A DNA stretch of 64,000 bases from SIG565 sp045646145 (GCA_045646145.1 JAZRKE010000044.1:12113-76112); one strand, 5' to 3'. Positions 40,638-51,250 are shown, numbered from the stretch's first letter. Notes: generated by a model from the sequence alone, not told the origin. Numbers and translations: made by a program.

Positions 40638-43600
40638 ATGGAAAATGAAAATACATCAAAAGTCCAGCAAATTGCTCTCCTTGCAGAAGAAACAGAAAGA
40701 AATCTGACCCGTTCAAGACAGAGTTGGACTTCGTTCCTTCATACTGCCGCACGGCTCTATAAATATCCGTTTAACGAACAGTTGCTTATTTTCGCTCAAC
40801 GGCCCGAAGCGACGGCTTGCGCCGATTATGATATATGGAATAAGCAGATGAACAGATATATCCGCAGAGGTTCAAAAGGTATTGCACTCATTGATACTGA
40901 TACAGAACCGAGAACACTTAAATATGTTTTTGATGTTTCCGATACGGGTAAAACGGAACGCTCAAAGACTCCGTTTTTATGGGAATACAGAGATGAACAT
41001 GAAAACACGGTTACATCAGCTCTTGAAAGCAAATATGACGTTTCTGCTAAAAACGGTATTGCAAATCAGCTTGAAAGTATAGCTGCACAGCTTGTCGATG
41101 AATATTGGGGAAACTATAAACGGGATATTTTTGACATCGTTGACGATTCGTTCCTTGAGGGTTATGATGAAGATAACATCGGTATGGCATTCCGAAATGC
41201 GGCGGTTGTCAGCACAACATATACTCTTTTGACCCGTTGCGGAATAAATGCTGATGAATACTTTGAAGATGAAGATTTTTTAAGTATCTTCGATTTCAAC
41301 ACTTCCGATACTGTTAATTTCCTTGCAACTGCGGTCAGCGAAACAAGTGAGCAGGTGTTAAGGCAGATAGAAATATCGGTTAAAAATTATGAACGTGAAA
41401 GGAGCAAGAACAATGAGCAACATCACTTACAGTCAGAACGGAGATTATCTGATTCCGAACTTAACTCTCGTTCAGACCGAGAAGAAACCCCTCGGGAAAT
41501 ACGGCAGAATGAGGAAGGAATATCTCAAGAATCACCGTCCGGCTCTTTGGAACAGAATGGTATTGAGGGACACTCTTTACAGCCATCTGTTGGAGATAGA
41601 CGAAGCAGCGAACAATCGCTTGGAACAGATGATGCCCGAACTGATGAAATCAGCGGGAGTGACGGAAGAACTGAAAGCGAGCGACCCGATGAAATGGGTC
41701 GGTCTGATGAACAATCTTCAAGCTCAGGCAGAGGAGATAATTCTGACGGAACTGATTTACAGTTAAGCAATCACGATTTCAATGCCCGATGGAACGGTAT
41801 CGAATATTTCCACCAAGATAAAGAAAAAAACGAGCTGATTAAAACATTTTTGGCTCCGCATAAAGAAGAAATCGCTATGTTCTATGAAAGTCATTCTGAC
41901 AGAGATGAACGTAGCGATTTTATTATGTCTTTCTTTAACTCAACACCGTATGAAATGACACTCTCCAACGGTGTAAACGCAGGCTTTGAAGCCTATTCCG
42001 ATGCCATAAGGTTATGGCGTAATGACGGAACAGAACTCCGTGAAGCGTGGCAAAAATGGTTTCAGATTGAACGAAGTGTTTTCGGACTTATGCTTATGGA
42101 GGAATGGACAGAGCCGCAGGCTTCACTTTTGTCCGGTGCCGAAAAACAAGAACTTATCGGCACGGCAGTAAAAAATGAAGCTCCTTTGTATCTGCCGCAA
42201 TCTGCTGTCGATTATGTACTTTGCGGCGGAAGTGATTTCAGCGAAGGTAAAATGCGTATTTACAGACAGTTTACCGAAAGTCTTTCAAAGGAAGAAAATA
42301 TTAAATTCCTTAAAAACGAATACGGAACAGGCGGGCATTCAGATGCTATCCCTTCAAGTGGATTTTGGGAAGGTCACGATGCAAAAGGCATTGAAATATC
42401 CGACCATTACAGTGTTCCACAGAGAAGAGTTTTATTAACGTGGAATTATATCGAAAGCCGTCTTTCAGAACTTATAAAAGCTGACAGATACTTAAATCCC
42501 AAAGAAACAGAAATGTATCCGCAGTGGCTTGAAAACAGATTGTTAAAAGAAGCCGAATGGCAAAGAGAACGTGAAATAAGTGATATTCTTCGTAATTCCG
42601 CAAAAGAAAAGGAAACACCCAAAGAATACCGATATGAATATGACGTCGGTGATTCTGTAAAACTCGGCGAAGATGAATATACCATTCTTTCGATTGAAGA
42701 TACCGTTGTTCTCAGTAACGTTCAATTCCCTTTGTTTTCCGAAGAATTCTCAAAAGATGAATTTGAGAAAAAGGTTAAGGAAAATCCTGCAAACAATCAT
42801 TTGAGAGTGGAAGTTGAGGTTGAAAGACCTGCGGTTAATACGGAAACTGAATCGGATATTGACGACAGCAACAAACCCGATTTCTTACTTCAATATGAGC
42901 AAGTGAAAAATGATAACCCCGACAGTATAGTTCTTATGCACGTCGGAGGCTTTTATTATGCCTTTGGCAAGGATGCTGAAATTGTTTCAAAACACACAAA
43001 CTATACTGCGGAGGGCAAAAATCTTTACGGTAATGTTTTTACACCTTTTTGTCAGGTGCTTGATTTTAACCTTAGTTATGTAACAAAAAGCCTTAATGAA
43101 AACAACATTGAAACTGTTGTTATGGCATTAGATAAGGGCGTTATGGACAGATATACTCCGCCTTCATTGTCTGAACAGAAAACATCCGTTGAATCCCGAA
43201 ACAGCATTATCGCTGATGAATATAACGGTCTGAAAGAACACAATCCCGACAGTATCATTCTATATCAGGTCGGAGATTTCTTTGAAATGTTCGGTGAAGA
43301 TGCGATAAAAGTATCAAAACAGCTTGATTTGGTATTAACAAGCAGAGAGTTTCCGAATATCGGCAGAGTTGAAATGTGCGGATTCCCAAGACACAGACTT
43401 GAAGCATACCTCGAAAAAATCCGTGAAGAAAACAGCGTAGTAATTTCTGCTATCCCCGATGGTAAAACTGAAAGGGAATCATTTCAGATGCTCCGAATCG
43501 GTGAGAACAGCGAAATTGAAAAGGCAAAAGAATTGATTAACAAGTTTTGCCTTGATGAATACGGTGAAGATGCTGATTTCAGCGATATGAAAAACATTGA

Positions 43601-46600
43601 TATTGCATACACAACATTAACCGATGCAGAAATTCCCGTTCAGGTTTCAGTAAATCTCGTAGATTACAGAATTGACCGATTTATCGACAATAACCACTAT
43701 GACAGCAGAACCTATGACAGTCTTGAAGGATTGATTAACGGTGAACTTTATAGTTTGGATTTCGATGATTTGGTGTATATCCCCGATGAAACTCTTGAAT
43801 CGCAGATATATACGGACACGGAAATTGTTTCTGAACCTTCAGACAGATTTGATGTCCGTCAGATTTCCGTTCCTTTTGAGGGTGATAAATTTGCCGTCTA
43901 TGACAATGAAACAGACGATTTCTATGTTACAGAAGATAATCTCACACATTGGTTCGATACAGAAGAAGAAGCACTTGCAGATTTAGAAAGCATTTCTGCT
44001 CAGAACGATGTTATTGCCGAAATTAGAGAACCCGAAATTCCTTACAATGTCGGCGATGTTATTTATCTTGAAAATGACATACCGTATGTTATTGAAGATA
44101 TAGGCAGTCACGATGTTCGCATAAGAGATACAACACTTCTCTATCCCATCAGCCGTGTCGAAAACAGAGCGAATTTTCTGAAACTGCTTGACCAGTATCC
44201 GCAGGAAGAACATTCAAAGTTTACCGCAAAAACAGTTGAAGAATTCAAGGCGGAAGATTACGGACTTCCTTACGATATTACAATTCAGACACTCGGTACC
44301 AAAGAAGCAGAAAAAGCAAAGCCGGAAAATTTTCACATTACCGACTATAACCTCGGTGTCGGCGGTGCAAAGGAAAAGTTCAAAAACAATATCATTGCGA
44401 TAAATCTTCTGAAAGAACTTGAACATGAAGGCAGACAAGCGACACCCGAAGAACAAGAGATATTATCCCGTTATGTCGGTTGGGGCGGTCTTGCAGATGC
44501 TTTTGATGATACCAATGAAAAATGGGGCGATGAATACAGAGAACTTTATGTTACTCTTTCGCCCGATGAATACAGAGCAGCAAAATCATCTGTTCTTGAT
44601 GCTCACTATACAAGTCCGACAATCATAAATGCTATGTATGAAGCAATCGGCAATATGGGATTTACAGAAGGTAATATTCTTGAGCCGTCAATGGGTATCG
44701 GTAATTTCTTCGGTATGCTCCCCGATGAAATGTCAACGTCAAGGCTCTACGGTGTTGAAATTGACAGTATTTCGGGCAGAATTGCAAAACAGCTTTATCC
44801 CAATGCCGATATAACCATATCAGGCTTTGAAAAAACAAGTCGCAGAGATTTCTATGATATTGCAATAGGTAACGTTCCTTTCGGTCAGACCAAAGTAAAT
44901 GACCGTGAATACAATAAACTCGGTTTTTCAATACATAACTATTTCTTTGCGAAGGCTCTCGACCAAGTTCGTCCGGGCGGAATTGTAGCGTTTGTAACAT
45001 CACATCATACGATGGATGCGAAAACACCCGAAGTCCGTAAATATCTTGCTCAAAGAGCCGACTTGCTCGGTGCTGTCCGTTTACCGAATAATGCTTTCAA
45101 AGCTAATGCGGGAACAGATGTTGTATCGGATATTATCTTCTTGCAGAAAAGAGAAGAACCGATGGAAATTGAACCCGATTGGGTTCATCTCGGAATGAGT
45201 GAAAACGGATTCCCGATTAACTCATATTTCGCACAGCATCCCGAAATGATTTTAGGCGAACAATCATCAAAAAGCACACAGTACGGAGTAGATGCCTTTA
45301 CCGTTAAACCCATTGAGGGTGCAGATTTGGGTGAGCTTCTTCACGAAGCGATGAAGAATATTCAAGGCTCATACAAAGCTGCCGAACTTCCCACTCTCGA
45401 AGAAAACACGGAAGTTTCAAAAATATCAATACCTGCTGACCCGAATGTTAAAAACTATTCTTATGCAGTTGTTGACGGTGATGTTTATTACCGTCAGAAC
45501 AGTATTATGGTTAAAACAGAAGTCAATGCAACCGCCAAAGAACGCATAAAAGGCATGGTTGGTTTGCGTGACTGTGTAAATGAACTCATTGACTTACAGT
45601 TGGATGAGCTGAGTACCGACAGCGAAATCAGCGAAAAACAAGCAGAACTCAATACTCTGTATGATAACTTTACGAAGAAATACGGTTTAATCAACGATAA
45701 AGTAAATAAAAGTGCTTTTTCAAACGATTCGTCATATTATCTTCTATGCTCTCTGGAGGTTCTTGATGAAGAAAAGAAACTCAAAAGAAAAGCTGATATG
45801 TTTACCAAACGAACAATCAAACAACATTCTTCCGTAACGAAGGTTGATACCGCAGTAGAAGCTCTTGCCGTTTCAATCGGTGAACGAGCCAGCGTTGACC
45901 TCGGATTTATGGCTTCACTTATGGGTGAAGGAGCAACACCGCAGAAAATCGTTGAAGATTTGCAAGGCATTATTTTCAAAGACCCGAGAACGGGTCCTTT
46001 TGATTTGGAAAGCAATCCCGACAGAAGCTATATCGGTTGGCAGACAGCCGATGAATACCTTTCAGGTAATGTCAGAGAGAAACTTGTCTATGCAGAGTAC
46101 GAAGCCGAAAAAAATCCCTTTTTCAATGTTAATGTTGAGGCTCTGACAAAGGCTCAGCCGAAAGAACTCGATGCAAGTGAAATTGAAGTAAGGCTCGGTG
46201 CAACTTGGATAGATAAAGAGATAATCGAGCAGTTTATGTATGAAACTTTCAAAACACCGCCTTATGCAAGGTTCAATATGAAAGTGAAATACTCGGAATA
46301 TACCGCTGAATGGAGAATTGAAAATAAATCCTTTGTTTCGGGAAGTGACGTCAATGCTCACGTTACATACGGTACAACAAGAAAAAGTGCTTATGAAATT
46401 CTCGAAGATTCACTTAATCTCCGTGACGTAAGAGTTTATGATACTGTTATAGAAAACGGTAAGGAAAAGAGAGTTCTTAACTCAAAGGAAACAACTCTTG
46501 CACAGCAGAAACAACAGGTTATAAAAGACGAGTTCAGAGATTGGATATTCCGTGATCCCGAGAGACGTAACTATCTTGTTGAAAAATACAATGTATTGTT

Positions 46601-49250
46601 CAACTCTACAAAGCCGAGAGAATATGACGGAAGTCATATAGTTTTTTCGGGTATGAACCCCGAAATAAAGCTGCGTGAACATCAGCTCAATGCGGTGGCT
46701 CACATTCTCTACGGCGGTAACACTCTGCTTGCTCACGAAGTCGGCGCAGGTAAAACATTTGAAATGGTAGCGGCGGCCATGGAGAGCAAAAGGCTCGGTC
46801 TTTGCCGAAAACCGTTGTTTGCAGTTCCCAATCATCTTACCGAACAATGGGCATCGGAGTTTCTTCGCCTTTATCCTTCTGCAAATATTCTTGTTACTAC
46901 AAAGAAGGACTTTCAGCCTGAAAACAGAAAGAAATTCTGTGCAAGAATTGCTACGGGTGATTATGATGCTATCATCATCGGTCATTCACAGTTTGAGAAG
47001 ATACCCGTTTCGCTTGAAAGACAAGAACGGCTCATTCAACAGCAGATTGATGAAATAACCGAGAATATCGCTATGATGAAATATGACAGAGGTGAAAAGT
47101 TTACTGTTAAACAGCTTGAAAAGACACGCAGAAGTCTTGAAGCCAAACTTGAAAAATTGCAGTCAACAGAACGAAAAGATGATGTTGTAAATTTTGAACA
47201 GCTCGGTGTTGACCGTCTGTATGTTGACGAAGCTCACAATTACAAGAACCTGTTTCTTTATACGAAGATGAGAAACGTTGCAGGTCTTTCCACATCAGAA
47301 GCACAGAAATCTTCCGATATGTTTATGAAGTGCCGTTATCTTGATGAAGTCACGGGCAATAAAGGTGTTGTTTTTGCTACGGGAACTCCCGTTTCAAACT
47401 CAATGACAGAACTTTATACGATGATGCGTTATCTTCAGTACGATATGCTTTCGAAAAAGAATCTGACCCACTTTGATGCTTGGGCATCGAACTTCGGCGA
47501 AACAACAACGGCTATTGAACTTGCACCCGAAGGAACGGGATACAGAGCAAGAACCCGTTTTGCGAAATTCTTTAATCTGCCCGAACTTATGAATATGTTT
47601 AAGGAAGCGGCAGACATAAAAACGGCAGACACTTTAAATCTGCCGAGACCCGAAGCTGAATATCACAATGTTGTTGCTCATCCGACAGAAACACAAAAAG
47701 GCTTGGTTAGTGAATTATCCGAAAGAGCTGCCGCCGTTCATTTAGGTAGTGTTGACCCTTCGGAAGATAATATGCTGAAAATCACTTCTGACGGCAGAAA
47801 GCTCGGTCTTGACCAAAGAATTATCAATCCCGATTTCGCTGATGAAGAAAGTACAAAAGTTAATCTTTGTGTCGATAACATCGTCAGAATTTATGAAGAA
47901 GGAAATGCGGATAAACTGACACAGCTTGTGTTCTGTGATATATCTACTCCGAAAACCAAAACTGCGGCGAAAGCTGAACCGACACTTACAAATCTTGACC
48001 CTATCCCCGAAAAGTCTTTTACGGTTTATGAAGATATACGGGATAAGCTGATTGCAAGAGGTGTTAAACCCGAAGAAATCGCTTTTATTCACGATGCAAA
48101 TACGGAAGAAAAGAAGAAAGATTTATTCGGAAAAGTGCGTTCCGGTAAAGTCCGTGTTCTTATGGGCAGTACATCAAAAATGGGAGCCGGTACTAATGTT
48201 CAAGACAGACTTGTAGCTCTTCACGATTTGGATGCTCCGTGGCGTCCGGGTGATCTGGAACAGCGAAGCGGCAGAATTGTCCGACAAGGTAATCAGAATG
48301 AGAAAGTACATATTTACCGATATGTTACCGAGTCAACATTTGATGCTTACCTTTGGCAGACACTTGAACAAAAGCAGAAGTTCATATCGCAGATTATGAC
48401 CTCAAAATCTCCCGTGCGTTCCTGCGAAGATGTTGACGAAACTACTCTTTCCTTTGCAGAAATCAAAGCACTTTGTGCGGGAGATGAACGCATTAAGGAG
48501 AAAATGGATTTGGATGTCGATGTGGCAAAGCTGAAGCTTATGAAAGCAAGCTATCAGAATCAGCAATTCCGACTTGAAGATAATATTCTCAAAAACTTTC
48601 CGCAACAGATAAGGCAATACGAAGAATACATTAACGGATTCCAAACCGATATTCAGACTGCAAAAGATAATTCGCATCCGCCCGAAGGATTTGCCGGAAT
48701 GACCGTTCGGGGTGATTTCTTGACCGACAAAGAAAATGCGGGTGCAGCTCTCATTGATGCAATGAAAGATGTGAAAATCTTTATGGACACACCGATAGGT
48801 TCTTACAGAGGATTTGATATGTCATTGTCGGTAGAAGATTTCGGCAAAAAGTATGTCCTTACTCTCAAAGGCAAAATGTCCCACAAAGTAGAACTCGGCA
48901 AAGATCCGAGAGGTAATCTTATTCGTATTGATAATGTGCTTGATTCAATAACAAAGAGATTGAATGATACTCAATTAAGACTTGATAATGTTAAAACTCA
49001 GATGGAAAATGCGAAAGCCGAACTCGGTAAGCCTTTCCCGCAAGAAGAAGAACTGAAAATCAAGTCTGCAAGACTTACAGAGCTGAATATTGCTCTGAAT
49101 ATGGATAAGCCTGAAGCTCCGTCAGCGGAAAATGCTATTGCCAAAAGCAGCAGACCGTCAATTATTGATAAGTTGCAGATGGCAAGTGCAAAAAGCAAAA
49201 CCACTATCCCAAAAACAACAGAAAAAAAGAAAACGGAGGAAGTTTTATAA
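40638..49250 (+). CDS. Giant conjugative DNA methylase-helicase with ArdC and MutS-I-like domains
   Basis: A 2870-residue protein. Order: ArdC-like N-domain (about 15-110, SWTSFLHTAARLYKYPFNEQ); a low-complexity Ser/Glu/Asp linker (about 250-375, overprinted by tnpV); a conserved-looking domain (about 380-490); two MutS-I-like modules (about 745-845 and 855-955); YodL/LPD-type linkers; an N12-class adenine methylase with motif I EPSMGIGNFF (about 1349) and GNVPFG (about 1411), in which the usual NPPF Asn-Pro is altered; and an SNF2/DEAD-like helicase with HEVGAGKT (about 2033), VDEAHNY (about 2197) and QRSGRIVRQG (about 2542). It probably protects or processes transferred DNA. AGGAGG precedes ATG 40638. 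Confidence 0.92.
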   Translation: MENENTSKVQQIALLAEETERNLTRSRQSWTSFLHTAARLYKYPFNEQLLIFAQRPEATACADYDIWNKQMNRYIRRGSKGIALIDTDTEPRTLKYVFDVSDTGKTERSKTPFLWEYRDEHENTVTSALESKYDVSAKNGIANQLESIAAQLVDEYWGNYKRDIFDIVDDSFLEGYDEDNIGMAFRNAAVVSTTYTLLTRCGINADEYFEDEDFLSIFDFNTSDTVNFLATAVSETSEQVLRQIEISVKNYERERSKNNEQHHLQSERRLSDSELNSRSDREETPREIRQNEEGISQESPSGSLEQNGIEGHSLQPSVGDRRSSEQSLGTDDARTDEISGSDGRTESERPDEMGRSDEQSSSSGRGDNSDGTDLQLSNHDFNARWNGIEYFHQDKEKNELIKTFLAPHKEEIAMFYESHSDRDERSDFIMSFFNSTPYEMTLSNGVNAGFEAYSDAIRLWRNDGTELREAWQKWFQIERSVFGLMLMEEWTEPQASLLSGAEKQELIGTAVKNEAPLYLPQSAVDYVLCGGSDFSEGKMRIYRQFTESLSKEENIKFLKNEYGTGGHSDAIPSSGFWEGHDAKGIEISDHYSVPQRRVLLTWNYIESRLSELIKADRYLNPKETEMYPQWLENRLLKEAEWQREREISDILRNSAKEKETPKEYRYEYDVGDSVKLGEDEYTILSIEDTVVLSNVQFPLFSEEFSKDEFEKKVKENPANNHLRVEVEVERPAVNTETESDIDDSNKPDFLLQYEQVKNDNPDSIVLMHVGGFYYAFGKDAEIVSKHTNYTAEGKNLYGNVFTPFCQVLDFNLSYVTKSLNENNIETVVMALDKGVMDRYTPPSLSEQKTSVESRNSIIADEYNGLKEHNPDSIILYQVGDFFEMFGEDAIKVSKQLDLVLTSREFPNIGRVEMCGFPRHRLEAYLEKIREENSVVISAIPDGKTERESFQMLRIGENSEIEKAKELINKFCLDEYGEDADFSDMKNIDIAYTTLTDAEIPVQVSVNLVDYRIDRFIDNNHYDSRTYDSLEGLINGELYSLDFDDLVYIPDETLESQIYTDTEIVSEPSDRFDVRQISVPFEGDKFAVYDNETDDFYVTEDNLTHWFDTEEEALADLESISAQNDVIAEIREPEIPYNVGDVIYLENDIPYVIEDIGSHDVRIRDTTLLYPISRVENRANFLKLLDQYPQEEHSKFTAKTVEEFKAEDYGLPYDITIQTLGTKEAEKAKPENFHITDYNLGVGGAKEKFKNNIIAINLLKELEHEGRQATPEEQEILSRYVGWGGLADAFDDTNEKWGDEYRELYVTLSPDEYRAAKSSVLDAHYTSPTIINAMYEAIGNMGFTEGNILEPSMGIGNFFGMLPDEMSTSRLYGVEIDSISGRIAKQLYPNADITISGFEKTSRRDFYDIAIGNVPFGQTKVNDREYNKLGFSIHNYFFAKALDQVRPGGIVAFVTSHHTMDAKTPEVRKYLAQRADLLGAVRLPNNAFKANAGTDVVSDIIFLQKREEPMEIEPDWVHLGMSENGFPINSYFAQHPEMILGEQSSKSTQYGVDAFTVKPIEGADLGELLHEAMKNIQGSYKAAELPTLEENTEVSKISIPADPNVKNYSYAVVDGDVYYRQNSIMVKTEVNATAKERIKGMVGLRDCVNELIDLQLDELSTDSEISEKQAELNTLYDNFTKKYGLINDKVNKSAFSNDSSYYLLCSLEVLDEEKKLKRKADMFTKRTIKQHSSVTKVDTAVEALAVSIGERASVDLGFMASLMGEGATPQKIVEDLQGIIFKDPRTGPFDLESNPDRSYIGWQTADEYLSGNVREKLVYAEYEAEKNPFFNVNVEALTKAQPKELDASEIEVRLGATWIDKEIIEQFMYETFKTPPYARFNMKVKYSEYTAEWRIENKSFVSGSDVNAHVTYGTTRKSAYEILEDSLNLRDVRVYDTVIENGKEKRVLNSKETTLAQQKQQVIKDEFRDWIFRDPERRNYLVEKYNVLFNSTKPREYDGSHIVFSGMNPEIKLREHQLNAVAHILYGGNTLLAHEVGAGKTFEMVAAAMESKRLGLCRKPLFAVPNHLTEQWASEFLRLYPSANILVTTKKDFQPENRKKFCARIATGDYDAIIIGHSQFEKIPVSLERQERLIQQQIDEITENIAMMKYDRGEKFTVKQLEKTRRSLEAKLEKLQSTERKDDVVNFEQLGVDRLYVDEAHNYKNLFLYTKMRNVAGLSTSEAQKSSDMFMKCRYLDEVTGNKGVVFATGTPVSNSMTELYTMMRYLQYDMLSKKNLTHFDAWASNFGETTTAIELAPEGTGYRARTRFAKFFNLPELMNMFKEAADIKTADTLNLPRPEAEYHNVVAHPTETQKGLVSELSERAAAVHLGSVDPSEDNMLKITSDGRKLGLDQRIINPDFADEESTKVNLCVDNIVRIYEEGNADKLTQLVFCDISTPKTKTAAKAEPTLTNLDPIPEKSFTVYEDIRDKLIARGVKPEEIAFIHDANTEEKKKDLFGKVRSGKVRVLMGSTSKMGAGTNVQDRLVALHDLDAPWRPGDLEQRSGRIVRQGNQNEKVHIYRYVTESTFDAYLWQTLEQKQKFISQIMTSKSPVRSCEDVDETTLSFAEIKALCAGDERIKEKMDLDVDVAKLKLMKASYQNQQFRLEDNILKNFPQQIRQYEEYINGFQTDIQTAKDNSHPPEGFAGMTVRGDFLTDKENAGAALIDAMKDVKIFMDTPIGSYRGFDMSLSVEDFGKKYVLTLKGKMSHKVELGKDPRGNLIRIDNVLDSITKRLNDTQLRLDNVKTQMENAKAELGKPFPQEEELKIKSARLTELNIALNMDKPEAPSAENAIAKSSRPSIIDKLQMASAKSKTTIPKTTEKKKTEEVL
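41413..41766 (+). CDS. tnpV: TnpV family protein encoded inside the giant gene in another frame
   Basis: A 117-residue protein with the TnpV family pattern: MSNITYSQNGDYLIPNLTL, GKYGRMRKEYLKNHRP, LYSHLLEIDEAANNRLEQM and the ending DPMKWVGLMNNLQAQAEEII. It lies wholly within the 40638 gene but in a different plus-strand frame. It has its own AAAGGAGC (41398-41405) 7-8 bases before ATG 41413. The host frame here is low-complexity (Ser, Glu, Asp, Arg), as expected where one frame is constrained by another. TnpV is common in Clostridial transposons; its function is not established. Confidence 0.82.
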   Translation: MSNITYSQNGDYLIPNLTLVQTEKKPLGKYGRMRKEYLKNHRPALWNRMVLRDTLYSHLLEIDEAANNRLEQMMPELMKSAGVTEELKASDPMKWVGLMNNLQAQAEEIILTELIYS

Positions 49251-50891
49251 ATGGATTTATCAATCAGACCAATCAAACCCGAAGAAATACCGTTTTCATA
49301 TACTCAGTCACAAAATGACAATATAGAAAGCGGTTGTATCGGTTTTCTCCGTGGGGATTTTGACACAAGCGGCAAAGGCTTTTACACCACTTGGGAAGAT
49401 AAAGTAAAGTTTTTTAAAACAGATGAATTCAAAAGAGAATTTGATGATGTTATCAATTCTTTGCGGTTCGGTTATGGAGAGCTTCTGAAAGACAGAAGCT
49501 CTCTTTCTGCTTATTGTCAGAACAATCCCGATGGAGTTATTGAGGGTAACTATACCAAAGAATACGGTTTCAGAGTTGATACCGATGAACACAGCTACAT
49601 TTTGAGATGCAATCCCACCAAAGGCGATTACAACTTTTATGTTTACGCTTATGACCGTGAAACATTTGAAAAATATCTTAATGAAATAGGAGTTGATGAT
49701 TTGAGCGAAACATATAAAAAAAATCCTGAACTCTGCAAAAAAATGAAAGCAGAGCAAGATAAATTTAAGGACTGGCTTATGCAACAGTCACCCGAAGAAA
49801 TCTTAAATCACGCCTACGAATATTCAGTTCGCAACGATATTCTGACTCATACACAATATGCCGATTTGTCTGATGAATTAGCAACAGCATTGTTAAATTT
49901 GCCTTCGCCGTTATCGGATGTTTATGACAGATTTATAAGGGTTGAAACAGATTACATAATGACTATTGACGGCTCTATTTACGAAGCAGCATTTAGAGCA
50001 TTTGAAAAAGCAGAAGCAGAAAAAGAAAAGACAATGACGGTTCTCGTTGTTGCGCCGGGAGAAAAACCGACTGTCGAAACAATCCCTATCGGACTTGAAA
50101 GTTTACAACAGCAGGTTGGCGGATATATCGAAGCGGTTTATCCGTTTGAAGAACCCGTAGGACTTGTTTGTAACGAAGAAGGCAAAATAAACGGTATGCA
50201 GTTAAATCGTGCTTTGCGTGATGATGAAAACAGTATCTACGATATTGTTTCGGGAACATTCCTTGTTGTGGGTCTTGGTGAAGAAGATTTCTGCTCCCTT
50301 ACTCCCGAACAGATTGAGAAGTATTCGGAACATTTTGCAGAACCCGAAATGTTCTTTATGCTCGACGGTGAAATTCAGGCGATTCCGTATAACGATCCGA
50401 GTAAATTTCCACTTTATGAAAAGCCTTTTGCAGAAGCAAGAGACAGAGAAGAAATATCAGCATACAGACTTTCTTCAAGAGCAGATAATATGTGTAAAAC
50501 CGCTATTGAAGCTGCTATAAGCGACAACTATTCAGATTGCAGACTTGACCCCGAAGGTGCGAAAAAAGTTGTTGAGAATTTCGGCATTGACCGTGTAAAG
50601 AAAATTCTTGCTCTTACTTGTATCGTAAAAGATTATGACGGAAGAATATCTGATGAAAATAAGGCTTGGGCAAAAACAGTTCGCCCGAATGACGTGAAAG
50701 ATAAGATTGATTTATCTCTTGTTGTTGACGGTGTTAATCCCGGTCTTACCGATATTTTTGTCAGACAAGTAAAGAGAATTGAAACAGAACGTTCCGAAAA
50801 GAAACCTTCTGTTTTGAAAAAACTTGAATCTGCAAAAGATAATATTGCACCTGCTTCTGCTGTTCCAAAGAAGAAAGACCAGGTGCTTTGA
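49251..50891 (+). CDS. DUF3846/DUF3849 mobile-element protein
   Basis: A 546-residue soluble protein. The N-terminal 260 residues have LRFGYGELLKDRSSLSAYC and a beta-rich part. A DUF3846-like domain (about 260-370) reads LVVAPGEKPTVETIPI, then GGYIEAVYPFEEPVGLVCNE. A C-terminal DUF3849-like helical domain (about 405-490) contains SSRADNMCKTAIEAAI and FGIDRVKKILALTCIV. It starts immediately after the stop of the giant gene (GGAGG in that gene's end), so translation is coupled. These families occur almost only in conjugative elements; function unknown. Confidence 0.82.
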   Translation: MDLSIRPIKPEEIPFSYTQSQNDNIESGCIGFLRGDFDTSGKGFYTTWEDKVKFFKTDEFKREFDDVINSLRFGYGELLKDRSSLSAYCQNNPDGVIEGNYTKEYGFRVDTDEHSYILRCNPTKGDYNFYVYAYDRETFEKYLNEIGVDDLSETYKKNPELCKKMKAEQDKFKDWLMQQSPEEILNHAYEYSVRNDILTHTQYADLSDELATALLNLPSPLSDVYDRFIRVETDYIMTIDGSIYEAAFRAFEKAEAEKEKTMTVLVVAPGEKPTVETIPIGLESLQQQVGGYIEAVYPFEEPVGLVCNEEGKINGMQLNRALRDDENSIYDIVSGTFLVVGLGEEDFCSLTPEQIEKYSEHFAEPEMFFMLDGEIQAIPYNDPSKFPLYEKPFAEARDREEISAYRLSSRADNMCKTAIEAAISDNYSDCRLDPEGAKKVVENFGIDRVKKILALTCIVKDYDGRISDENKAWAKTVRPNDVKDKIDLSLVVDGVNPGLTDIFVRQVKRIETERSEKKPSVLKKLESAKDNIAPASAVPKKKDQVL

Positions 50892-50892
50892 T

Positions 50893-51231
50893 TTGGGTGA
50901 ACGTTACAGAAAAACTCCGATTTTGTTTTGGGTAACTGATGAAGAAAAGCAACAAATTGAAAGTCGGATGGAACTCGTTGGTTCAAGTAATATGAGTGCT
51001 TATTTGCGAAAAATGGCACTTGACGGATATGTTATAAATCTCAACGTTCCCGAACTCGATGAAACAATATCATTGCTTCGATACAGTAGCAATAATATAA
51101 ATCAGATTGCCAAAAGGGTTAATGCAACAGGTGTGATTTTCAAGAATGAAATTGATGAAATTCAGAAAAGTCAATCTGAACTTTGGTGTATGCTTGATAA
51201 GATTATTGCAAAGTTTTCAAAGATAAAATGA
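50893..51231 (+). CDS. mobC: MobC relaxosome accessory protein
   Basis: A 112-residue protein with a ribbon-helix-helix-like N-terminus: YRKTPILFWVTDEEKQQIES and SNMSAYLRKMALDGYVI. The MobC core LRYSSNNINQIAKRVNATG, then a C-terminal helix, follows. MobC binds near oriT and helps the relaxase. I chose TTG 50893 because AGGTG lies 7 bases upstream and it abuts the stop of the previous gene; the frame is open further but only as overlap. The relaxase lies 0.65 kb downstream. Confidence 0.9.
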   Translation: MGERYRKTPILFWVTDEEKQQIESRMELVGSSNMSAYLRKMALDGYVINLNVPELDETISLLRYSSNNINQIAKRVNATGVIFKNEIDEIQKSQSELWCMLDKIIAKFSKIK

Positions 51232-51250
51232 CATCCTTGAAAAAATTTTT

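Noticed and set aside
44662..45027. 121-residue minus-strand ORF inside the giant gene
   Set aside because: An antisense shadow of the methylase domain, with no start site and implausible composition. The other long antisense ORFs in the ICE were rejected for the same reason.
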